A stretch of DNA of 64,000 nucleotides from the NCBI GenBank assembly GCA_963580455.1, contig OY756972.1, positions 11,299,001 through 11,363,000 on the forward strand, read 5' to 3'. Made by a program: the position numbers and the translations under genes. This document shows, one piece after another, positions 49,161-59,735 of the stretch. Numbering within the stretch: position 1 is the stretch's first letter; every line of letters starts with the position of its first letter. The notes under the pieces were generated by a model. It made no database searches. It was not told where the DNA came from and saw only the letters and a list, made by a program, of their open reading frames with translations. The DNA comes from Euonymus europaeus (Eukaryota > Streptophyta > Magnoliopsida > Celastrales > Celastraceae).

Positions 49161-50712
49161 TCAACTCTCTCTATGGAGGAGCTTTTAACGGTTTTGTCCA
49201 TTTGTCATAGAAAGTTTGTGTTTTGGCATCGAAATAATCTAGGAAGCTTATACTCTTAAAATTTGAAATATAAGAACAATAAAAATTCTACACCGAGCAA
49301 CTTTAATGGTCCGAAGTTGCTCAACTCTCTCAATGGAGGAGCTTTTAACGGTTTTGTCCATTTGTCATAGAAAGTTGGTGTTTTGGCATCGAAATAATCT
49401 AGGAAGCTTATACTCATAAAATTTGACATATAAGAACAATAAAAAGTGTACACCGAGCAACTTTGATGGTCCGAAGTTGTTCAAATCTCTCTATGGAGGA
49501 GCTTTTAACGGTTTTGTCCATTTGTCATAGAAAGTTGGTGTTTTGGCATCGAAATAATCTAGGAAGCTTATACTCTTAAAATTTGAAATATAAGAACAAT
49601 AAAAATTGTACACCGAGCAAGTTTGATGGTCCGAAGTTCCTCAACTCTCTCTAAGGAAGAGCTTTTAACGGTTTTATTCATTTGTCATAGAAAGTTGGTG
49701 TGTTGGAATCGAAATAATCTTGGAAGCTTGTATTAATAAAATTTTACGTAGAAGAACAATAAAAAGTGTACATAGAGGAACTTTGATGGTCCGAAGTTGC
49801 TCAACTCTCTCTATGGATGAGCTTTTAACGGTTTTGTCCATTTGTCATAGAAATTTGGTGTTTTGGCATCGAAATAATCTATGAAGCTTATACTCATAAA
49901 ATTTGACATATAAGAACAATAAAAAGTGTACACCGAGATACTTTGATGGTCCGAAGTTGCTCAACTCTCTCTATGGAGCAGCTTTTAACGGTTTTGTCCA
50001 TTTGTCATAGAAAGTTGGTGTTTTGGCATCGAAATAATCTAGGAAGCTTATACTCTTAAAATTTGACATATAAGAACAATAAAAATTGTACACCGAGCAA
50101 CTTTGATGGTCCGAAGTTGCTCAACTCTCTCTATGGTAGTGCTTTTAACTGTTTTATCCATTTGTCATAGAAAGTTGATGTTTTGGAATCGAAATAATCT
50201 TGGAAGCTTGTATTAATAAAAATTTACATAGAAGAACAATAAAAATGTACAGAGAGGAACTTTGATGGTACGAAGTTGCTCAACTCCCTCTATGGAGGAG
50301 CTTTTAGCGGTTTTGTCCATTTGTCATAAAAGTTGGTGTTTTGGCATCGAAATAATCTATGAAGCTTATACTCCTAAAATTTGAAATATAAGAACAATAA
50401 AAATTGTTCACCGAGCAACTTTAATGGTCCGAAGTTGCTCAACTCTCTCTATGGAGGAACTTTTAACGGTTTTATCCATTTATAATAGAAAGTTGGTGTT
50501 TTGGCATCGAAATAATCTAGGAAGCTTATACTCTTAAAATTTGACATATAAGAACAATAAAAATTGTACACAGAGCAACTTTGATGGTCCGAAGTTGCTC
50601 AACTCTGTCTATTGAGAAGTTTTTAACGGTTTTGTCTATTTGTCATAGAAAGTTGGTGCTTTGGCATCGAAATAATCTAGGAAGCTTGTACTCCTAAAAT
50701 TTGACATATAAA
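49161..50712. repeat. Satellite module like 26,650-27,700, between 22-monomer HOR copies
   Basis: The monomer order (TTCTACACC with CTCTCAATGG, GTTCAAATC, CTAAGGAAG, TTTTACGTAGAAG, CCGAGATACTTTG, GGAGCAGC) is the same as at 26,800-27,500 and 23,600-24,310. It then reads TGGTAGTGC near 50,133, a monomer also found near 12,335, 57,610 and 61,750. The last part repeats the 37,608-38,300 set (GTTCACCGAG, CTGTCTATTGAGAAG). Confidence 0.72.
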
Positions 50713-52673
50713 AACAATAAAAATTGTACACCGAGCAACTTTGATGGTCCGAAGTTGCTCAACTCTCTCTATGGAGGAGCTTTTAACGGTTTTATCCATT
50801 TGTCATAGAAAGTTGGTGTGTTGGAATCGAAATAATCTTGGAAGCTTGTATTAATAAAATTTTACATAGAAGAACAACAAAAAGTGTACATAAAGGAACA
50901 TTGATGGTCCGAACTTGCTCAACTCTCTCTATGGATGAGCTTTTAACGGTTTTGTCCATTTGTCATAGAAATTTTGTGTTTTGGCATCGAAATAATCTAT
51001 GAAGCTATACTCATAAAATTTGACATATAAGAACAATAAAAAGTGTACACCGAGCAACTTTGATGGTCCGAAGTTGCTCAACTCTCTCTATGGAGGAGCT
51101 TTTAACGGTTTTGTCCATTTGTCATAGAAAGTTGGTGTTTTGGCATCGGAATAATCTAGGAAGCTTATACTCTTAAAATTTGACATATAAGAACAATAAA
51201 AATTGTACACCGAGCAACTTTCTTGGTCCGAAGTTGCTCAACTCTCTCTATGGAAGAGCATTTAACGGTTTTATCCATTTGTCATAGAAAGTTGGTGTGT
51301 TGGAATCGAAATAATCTTGGAAGCTTGTATTAATAAAATTTTACATAGAAGAACAACAAAAAGTGTACATAAAGGAACTTTGATGGTCCGAACTTGCTCA
51401 ACTCTCTCTATGGATGAGCTTTTAACGGTTTTGTCCATTTGTCATAGAAATTTTGTGTTTTGGCATCGAAATAATCTATGAAGATATACTCATAAAATTT
51501 GACATATAAGAACAATAAAAAGTGTACACCGAGCAACTTTGATGGTCCGAAGTTGCTCAACTCTCTCTATGGAGGAGCTTTTAACGGTTTTGTCCATTTG
51601 TCATAGAAAGTTGGTGTTTTGGCATCGGAATAATCTAGGAAGCTTATACTCTTAAAATTTGACATATAAGAACAATAAAAATTGTACACCGAGCAACTTT
51701 GATGGTCCGAAGTTGCTCAACTCTCTCTATGGAAGAGCATTTAACGGTTTTATCCATTTGTCATAGAAAGTTGGTGTTTTGGAATCGAAATAATCTTGGA
51801 AGCTTGTATTAATAAAATTTTACATAGAAGAACAATAAAAATGTACAGAGAGGAACTTTGATGGTACGAAGTTGCTCAACTCCCTCTATGGAGGAGCTTT
51901 TAGCTGTTTTGTCCATTTGTCATAAAAGTTGGTGTTTTGGCATCGAAATAATCTATGAAGCTTATACTCCTAAAATTTGACATATAAGAACAATAAAAAG
52001 TGTATACCGAGCAACTTTGATGGTCCGAAGTTGCTCAACGCTCTCAATGGAGGAACTTTTAACGGTTTTATCCATTTGTCATAGAAAGTTGGTGTTTTGG
52101 CATCAAAATAATCTAGGAAGCTTATACTCCTAAAATTTGAAATATAAGAACAATAAAAATTGTTCACCGAGCAACTTTAATGGTCCGAAGTTGCTCAACT
52201 CTCTCTATGGAGAAACTTTTAACGGTTTTATCCATTTATAATAGAAAGTTGGTGCTTTGGCATCGAAATAATCTAGGAAGCTTGTACTCCTAAAATTTGA
52301 CATATAAAAACAATAAAAATTGTACACCGAGCAACTTTGATGGTCCGAAGTTGCTCAACTCTCTCTATGGAGGAGCTTTTAACGGTTTTATCCATTTGTC
52401 ATAGAAAGTTGGTGCTTTGGCATCGAAATAATCTTGGAAGCTTGTATTAATAAAATTTTACATAGAAGAACAACAAAAAGTGTACATAAAGGAACATTGA
52501 TGGTCCGAACTTGCTCAACTCTCTCTATGGATGAGCTTTTAACGGTTTTGTCCAGTTGTCATAGAAATTTTGTGTTTTGGCATCGAAATAATTTATGAAG
52601 CTATACTCATAAAATTTGACATATAAGAACAATAAAAAGTGTACACCGAGCAACTTTGATGGTCCGAAGTTGC
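50713..52673. repeat. 22-monomer HOR (3,513 bp offset), copy 2
   Basis: This is the partner of 47,200-49,160. Private changes include GAAGATATACTC near 51,481, CGCTCTCAATGG near 52,039, GGAGAAACTTT near 52,210 and TCCAGTTGTC near 52,551. The chimeric GCTTTGGCATCG / CTTGGAAGCTTGTATTAATA monomer is present in both copies, so the exchange that made it predates the duplication. Confidence 0.8.
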
Positions 52674-55594
52674 TCAACTCTCTCTATGGAGGAGCTTTTA
52701 ACGGTTTTGTCCATTTGTCTTAGAAAGTTGGTGTTTTGGCATCGGAATAATCTAGGAAGCTTATACTCTTAAAATTTGACATATAAAAACAATAAAAATT
52801 GTACACCGAGCAACTTTGATGGTCCGAAGTTGCTCAACTCTCTCTATGGAGGAGCTTTTAACGGTTTTATCCATTTGTCATAGAAAGTTGGTGTGTTGGA
52901 ATCGAAATAATCTTGGAAGCTTGTATTAATAAAATTTTACATAGAAGAACAACAAAAAGTGTACATAAAGGAACTTTGATGGTCCGAACTTGCTCAACTC
53001 TCTCTATGGATGAGCTTTTAACGGTTTTGTCCATTTGTCATAGAAATTTTGTGTTTTTGCATCGAAATAATCTATGAAGCTATACTCATAAAATTTGACA
53101 TATAAGAACAATAAAAAGTGTACACCGAGCAACTTTGATGGTCCGAAGTTGCTCAACTCTCTCTATGGAGGAGCTTTTAACGGTTTTGTCCATTTGTCAT
53201 AGAAAGTTGGTGTTTTGGCATCGGAATAATCTACAAGCTTATACTCTTAAAATTTGACATATAAGAACAATAAAAATTGTACACCGAGCAAACTTGATGG
53301 TCCGAAGTTGCTCAACTCTCTCTATGGAAGAGCATTTAACGGTTTTATCCATTTGTCATAGAAAGTTGGTGTTTTGGAATCGAAATAATCTTGGAAGCTT
53401 GTATTAATAAAATTTTACATAGAAGAACAATAAAAAGTGTACATAAAGGAACATTGATGGTCCGAAGTTGCTCAACTCTCTCTATGGATGAGCTTTTAAC
53501 GGTTTTGTCCATTTGTCATAGAAAGTTGGTGTTTTGGCATCGGAATAATCTAGGAAGCTTATACTCTTAAAATTTGACATATAAGAACAATAAAAATTGT
53601 ACACCGAGCAACTTTGATGGTCCGAAGTTGCTCAACTCTCTCTATGGAAGAGCATTTAACGGTTTTATCCATTTGTCATAGAAAGTTGGTGTGTTGGAAT
53701 CGAAATAATCTTGGAAGCTTGTATTAATAAAATTTTACATAGAAGAACAACAAAAAGTGTACATAAAGGAACTTCGATGGTCCGAACTTGCTCAACTCTT
53801 TCTATGGATGAGCTTTTAACGGTTTTGTCCATTTGTCATAGAAATTTTGTGTTTTGGCATCGAAATAATCTATGAAGCTATACTCATAAAATTTGACATA
53901 TAAGAACAATAAAAAGTGTACACCGAGCAACTTTGATGGTCCGAAGTTGCTCAACTCTCTCTATGGAGGAGCTTTTAACGGTTTTGTCCATTTGTCATAG
54001 AAAGTTGGTGTTTTGGCATCGGAATAATCTAGGAAGCTTATACTCTTAAAATTTGACATATAAGAACAATAAAAATTGTACACCGAGCAACTTTGATGGT
54101 CCGAAGTTGCTCAACTCTCTCTATGGAAGAGCATTTAACGGTTTTATCCATTTGTCATAGAAAGTTGGTGTTTTGGAATCGAAATAATCTTGGAAGCTTG
54201 TATTAATAAAATTTTACATAGAAGAACAATAAAAATGTACAGAGAGGAACTTTGATGGTACGAAGTTGCTCGACTCCCTCTATGGAGGAGCTTTTAGCGG
54301 TTTTGTCCATTTGTCATAAAAGTTGGTGTTTTGGCATCGAAATAATCTATGAAGCTTATACTCATAAAATTTGACATATAAGAACAATAAAAAGTGTATA
54401 CCGAGCAACTTTGATGGTCCGAAGTTGCTCAACGCTCTTTATGGAGGAGCTTTTAACGGTTTTGTCCATTTGTCATAGAAAGTTGGTGTTTTGGCATCAA
54501 AATAATCTAGGAAGCTTATACTCCTAAAATTTGAAATATAAGAACAATAAAAATTGTTCACCGAGCAACTTTAATGGTCCGAAGTTGCTCAACTCTCTCT
54601 ATCGAGGAACTTTTAACGGTTTTATCCATTTATAATAGAAAGTTGGTGTTTTGGCATCGAAATAATCTAGGAAGCTTATACTCTTAAAATTTGACATATA
54701 AGAACAATAAAAATTGTACACAGAGCAACTTTGATGGTCCGAAGTTGCTCAACTCTCTCTATTGAGAAGTTTTTAACGGTTTTGTCTATTTGTCATAGAA
54801 AGTTGGTGCTTTGGCATCGAAATAATCTAGGAAGCTTGTACTCTTAAAATTTGACATATAAAAACAATAAAAATTGTACATCGAGCAACTTTGATGGTCC
54901 GAAGTTGCTCAACTCTCTCTATGGAGGAGCTTTTAACGGTTTTATCCATTTGTCATAGAAAGTTGGTGTGTTGGAATCGAAATAATCTTGGAAGCTTGTA
55001 TTAATAAAATTTTGCATAGAAGAACAACAAAACGTGTACATAAGGGAACTTTGATGGTCCGAACTTGCTCAACTCTCTCTATGGATGAGCTTTTAACGGT
55101 TTTGTCCATTTGTCATAGAAATTTTGTGTTTTGGCATCGAAATAATCTATGAAGCTATACTCATAAAATTTGACATATAAGAACAATAAAAAGTGTACAC
55201 CGAGCAACTTTGATGGTCCGAAGTTGCTCAACTCTCTCTATGGAGGAGCTTTTAACGGTTTTGTCCATTTGTCATAGAAAGTTGGTGTTTTGGCATCGAA
55301 ATAATCTAGGAAGCTTTTCTAAGAACAATAAAAATTGTACACCGAGCAACTTTGATGGTCCGAAGTTGCTCAACTCTCTCTATGGAAGAGCATTTAACGG
55401 TTTTATCCATTTGTCATAGAAAGTTGGTGTTTTGGAATCGAAATAATCTTGGAAGCTTGTATTAATAAAATTTTACATAGAAGAACAATAAAAATGTACA
55501 GAGAGGAACTTTGATCGTCCGAAGTTGCTCAACTCCCTCTATGGAGGAACTTTTAGCAGTTTTGTCCATTTGTCATAAAAGTTGGTGTTTTGGC
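52674..55594. repeat. Mosaic block with 3-monomer rhythm
   Basis: ATTAATAAAATTTT-type monomers recur at about 52,923, 53,402, 53,722, 54,201, 54,994 and 55,459, mostly 3 monomers apart with occasional 2- and 5-monomer steps. Between them are the no-HindIII, CGGAATAATC, GTACAGAGAGG, GTGTATACC, TTCACCGAG and CTATTGAGAAG subtypes already seen to the left. No full HOR copy is delimited. An 18-bp deletion monomer at about 55,316 is listed separately. Confidence 0.7.
55200..55345. repeat. 142-bp deletion monomer
   Basis: After AAGCTT at about 55,312 the sequence reads TTCTAAGAAC, where the consensus has ATACTCTTAAAATTTGACATAT before AAGAAC. Eighteen bases, including the AAAATTTGACA motif, are missing. 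It is the only copy of this deletion I found in the window, so it appears to be a young private event that has not been spread. Confidence 0.85.
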
Positions 55595-58500
55595 ATCGAA
55601 ATAATCTATGAAGCTTATACTCATAAAATTTGACATATAAGAACAATAAAAAGTGTATACAGAGCAACTTTGATGGTCCGAAGTTGCTCAACGCTCTTTA
55701 TAGAGGAGCTTTTAACGGTTTTGTCCATTTGTCATAGAAAGTTGGTGTTTTGGCATCGAAATAATCTAGGAAGCTTATACTCCTAAAATTTCAAATATAA
55801 GAACAATAAAAATTGTTCACCGAGCAACTTTAATGGTCTGAAGTTGCTCAACTCTCTCTATGGAGGAGCTTTTAACGGTTTTGTCCATTTGTCTTAGAAA
55901 GTTGGTGTTTTGGCATCGGAATAATCTAGGAAGCTTATACTCTTAAAATTTGACATATAAAAACAATAAAAATTGTACACAGAGCAACTTTGATGGTCCG
56001 AAGTTGCTCAACTCTCTCTATGGAGGAGCTTTTAACGGTTTTATCCATTTGTCATAGAAAGTTGGTGTGTTGGAATCGAAATAATCTTGGAAGCTTGTAT
56101 TAATAAAATTTGACATAGAAGAACAACAAAAAGTGTACACCGAGCAACTTTGATGTTCCGAAGTTGCTCAACTCTCTCTATGGAGGAGCTTTTAACGGTT
56201 TTTTCCATTTGTCATAGAAAGTTGTTGTTTTGGTCTAGGAAGCTTATACTCTTAAAATTTGACATATAAGAACAATAAAAATTGTACATCGAGCAACTTT
56301 GATCGTCCGAAGTTGCTCAACTCTCTCTATGGAAGAGCTTTTAACGGTTTTATCCATTTGTCATAGAAAGTTGGAGTTTTGGAATCGAAATAATCTTGGA
56401 AGCTTGTATTAATAAAATTTTACATAGAAGAACAATAAAAATGTACATAGAGGAACTTTGATGGTCCGAAGTTGCTCAACTCCCTCTATGGAGGAGCTTT
56501 TAGCGGTTTTATCCATTTGTCATAAAAGTTGGTGTTTTGGCATCGAAATAATCTATGAAGCTTATACTCATAAAATTTGACAAATAAGAACAATAAAAAG
56601 TGTACACCGAGCAACTTTGATGGTCCGAAGTTGTTCAACTCTCTCTATGGAGGAGCTTTTAACGGTTTTGTCCATTTGTCATAGAAAGTTGGTGTTTTGG
56701 CATCGAAATAATCTAGGAAGCTTATACTCTTAAAATTTGAAATATAAGAACAATAAAAATTCTACGCCGAGCAACTTTAATGGTCCGAAGTTGCTCAACT
56801 CTCTCAATGGAGGAGCTTTTAACGGTTTTGTCCATTTATCATAGAAAGTTGGTGTTTTGGCATCGAAATAATCTAGGAAGCTTATACTCATAAAATTTGA
56901 CATATAAGAACAATAAAAAGTGTACACCGAGCAACTTTGATGGTCCGAAGTTGTTCAAATCTCTCTATGGAGGAGCTTTTAACGGTTTTGTCCATTTGTC
57001 ATAGAAAGTTGGTGTTTTGGCATCGAAATAATCTAGGAAGCTTATACTCTTAAAATTTGAAACATAAGAACAATAAAAATTGTACACCGAGCAAGTTTGA
57101 TCGTCCGAAGTTCCTCAACTCTCTCTAAGGAAGAGCTTTTAACGGTTTTATCCATTTGTCATAGAAAGTTGGTGTGTTGGAATCGAAATAATCTTGGAAG
57201 CTTGTATTAATAAAATTTTACGTAGAAGAACAATAAAAAGTGTACATAGAGGAACTTTGATTGTCCGAAGTTGCTCAACTCTCTCTATGGATGAGCTTTT
57301 AACGGTTTTGTCCATTTGTCATAGAAATTTGGTGTTTTGGCATCGAAATAATCTATGAAGCTTATACTCATAAAATTTGACATATAAGAACAATAAAAAG
57401 TGTACACCGAGATACTTTGATGGTCCAAAGTTGCTCAACTCTCTCTATGGAGCAGATTTTAACGGTTTTGTCCATTTGTCATAGAAAGTTGGTGTTTCGG
57501 CATCGAAATAATCTAGGAAGCTTATACTCTTAAAATTTGACATATAAGAACAATAAAAATTGTACACCGAGCAACTTTGATGGTCCGAGGTTGCTCAACT
57601 CTCTCTATGGTAGTGCTTTTAACTGTTTTATCCATTTGTCATAGAAAGTTGGTGTTTTGGAATCGAAATAATCTTGGAAGCTTGTATTAATAAAATTTTA
57701 CATAGAAGAAAAGTAAAAATTGTACATAGAGAAACTTTGATGATCCGAAGTTGCTCAACTCTCTCTATGGAGGAGCTTTTAGCGGTTTTGTCCATTTGTC
57801 ATAAAAGTTTGTTATTTGGCATCGAAATAATCTATGAAGCTTATACTCATAAAATTTGACATAAAAAACAATAAAAAGTGTACACCGAGCAACTTTGATG
57901 GTCCGAAGTTGCTCAACTCTCTCTATGGAGGAGCTTTTAACGGTTTTGTCCATTTGTCATAGAAAGTTGGTGTTTTGGCATCGAAATAATCTATGAAGCT
58001 TATACTCATAAAATTTGACATATTAGAAAAATAAAAAGTGTACACCGAGCAACTTTGATGGTCCGAAGTTGCTCAACTCTCTCTATGGAGGAATTTTTAA
58101 CTATTTTGTCCATTTGTCACAAAAATTTGGTGTTTTGGCGCGAAATAATCTATGAATCTTATACTCTTAAAATTTGACATATAAGAACAACAAAAAGTGT
58201 AGACCGAGCAACTTTGATGGTCCGAAGTTGCTCAACTCTCTCTATGTAGGAGCTTTTAACGGTTTTGTCCATTTGTCATAGAAAGTTGGTGTTTTGGCAT
58301 CGAAACAATCTAGGAAGCTTATACTCTTAAAATTTGACATATAAGAACAATAAAAATTGTACAACGAGCAACATTGATGGTCCGAAGTTGCTCAACTCTC
58401 TCTATGGAGGAGCTTTTAGCGGTTTTGTCCATTTGTCATAAAAGTTGGTGTTTTCGCATCGAAATAATCTATGAAGCTTATACTCATAAAATTTGACATA

Positions 58501-59735
58501 TAAGAACAATAAAAAGTGTACACCGAGCAACTTTGATGGTTCGAAGTTGCTCAACTCTCTCTATGGAGGAGCTTTTAACGGTTTTGTCCATTTGTCATAG
58601 AAAGTTGGTGTTTTAGCATCGAAATAATCTAGGAAGCTTATACTCATAAAATTTGACATATAAGAACAATAAAATTGAACACCGAGCAAATTTGACGGTC
58701 CGAAGTTGCTCAACTCTCTCTATGGGGGAGCTTTTAACAGTTTCGTCTATTTCTCATAGAAAGTTGGTGTTTTGGAATCAAAATAATCTAGGAAGCTTAT
58801 AATCGTAAAATTTGACATAGAAGAACAATGAAAAGTCTATTCCGAGCATTTTTGATAGTCTGAAGCTGCTCAACTCTCTCTATGGAGGAGCATTTAACGG
58901 TTTTGTCCATTTGTTATAGAAAGTTGGTGTTTTGGCATCCAAATAATCTAGGAAACTTATACTCGTAAAAGTTGACATATAAGAACAATAAAAAGTTTAC
59001 ACTGAGCAACTTTGATGGTCCGAAGTTGCTCAACTCCCTCTATGGAAGAGCTTTTAACGATTTTGTCCATTTGTCATAGAAAGTTGGTGTTTTCGCATCG
59101 AAATAATCTATGAAGCTTATACTCATAAAATTTGACATATAAGAACAATAAAAATTGTACACCGAGCGATTTTGTTGGTCCGAAGTTGCTCAACTCTCTC
59201 TATGGAGGTGCTTTTAGCGGTTTTGTCCATTTGTCTTAGAAAGTTGGTGTTTCGGCATCGAAATAGTCTACGAAGCTTATACTCGTAAAATTTGAGACAT
59301 AAGAACAATAAAAATTGTACATAGAGCAACTTTGATGGTCCGAAGTTGCTCAACTCTCTCTATGCAGGCAATTTTAACGGTTTCGTCCATTTGTCATAGA
59401 AAGTTGGTGTTTTTGCATCGAAATAATCTATGAAGCTTACACTCTTAAAATTTGACATAGAAGAACAATAAAAAGTGTACACCGAGCGACTTTGATGGTC
59501 CGAAGTTGCTCAACTCTCTCTATGGAGGAGCTTTTAGCGGTTTTATCCAATTGTCATAGAAAGTTGGTGTTTTGGCATCGAAATTGTCTACAAAGCTTAT
59601 ACTCGTAAAATTTGACATAGAAGAACAATAAAAAGTGTACATAGAGCAACTTTGAAGGTCCGAAGTTTCTCAACTCTTTCTATAGAGGAGCTTTTAACGG
59701 TTTTGTCCAATTGTAATAGAAAGTTGGTGTTTTGG
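55595..59735. repeat. Right-end HOR (4,142 bp), copy 1
   Basis: This aligns with the next copy at an offset of 4,142 bp (GTGTAT at 55,653 and 59,795; GTTTTTTCC at 56,198 and 60,340; TGGTAGTGC monomer; CGCGAAATAATC near 58,139 and 62,281). It carries a patch at about 55,880-56,140 (TCTTAGAAAG, CGGAATAATC) that differs from copies 2 and 3, which read TTTATAATAGAAAG. Its last 1.1 kb, 58,646-59,730, is A-type sequence related to the left end of the window. Confidence 0.87.
58646..59730. repeat. A-type block inside the right-end HOR
   Basis: 58,646-59,040 matches the A/transition junction at about 7,090-7,480 (AATTGAACACCGAGCAAATTTG, TCTATTTCTCATAG, GTCTATTCCGAGC, GGCATCCAAATAATC). 59,340-59,730 matches about 600-1,000 (CTATGCAGGCAATTTTAACG, GAGCGACTTTG, TCCAATTGTCATAG, ACATAGAGCAAC with CTCTTTCTAT, CAATTGTAATAG). 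The same block recurs at 62,469-63,553 in copy 2. It is diverged from the left-end copies by scattered changes such as AAATTGTCTACAAAGC. Confidence 0.82.
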
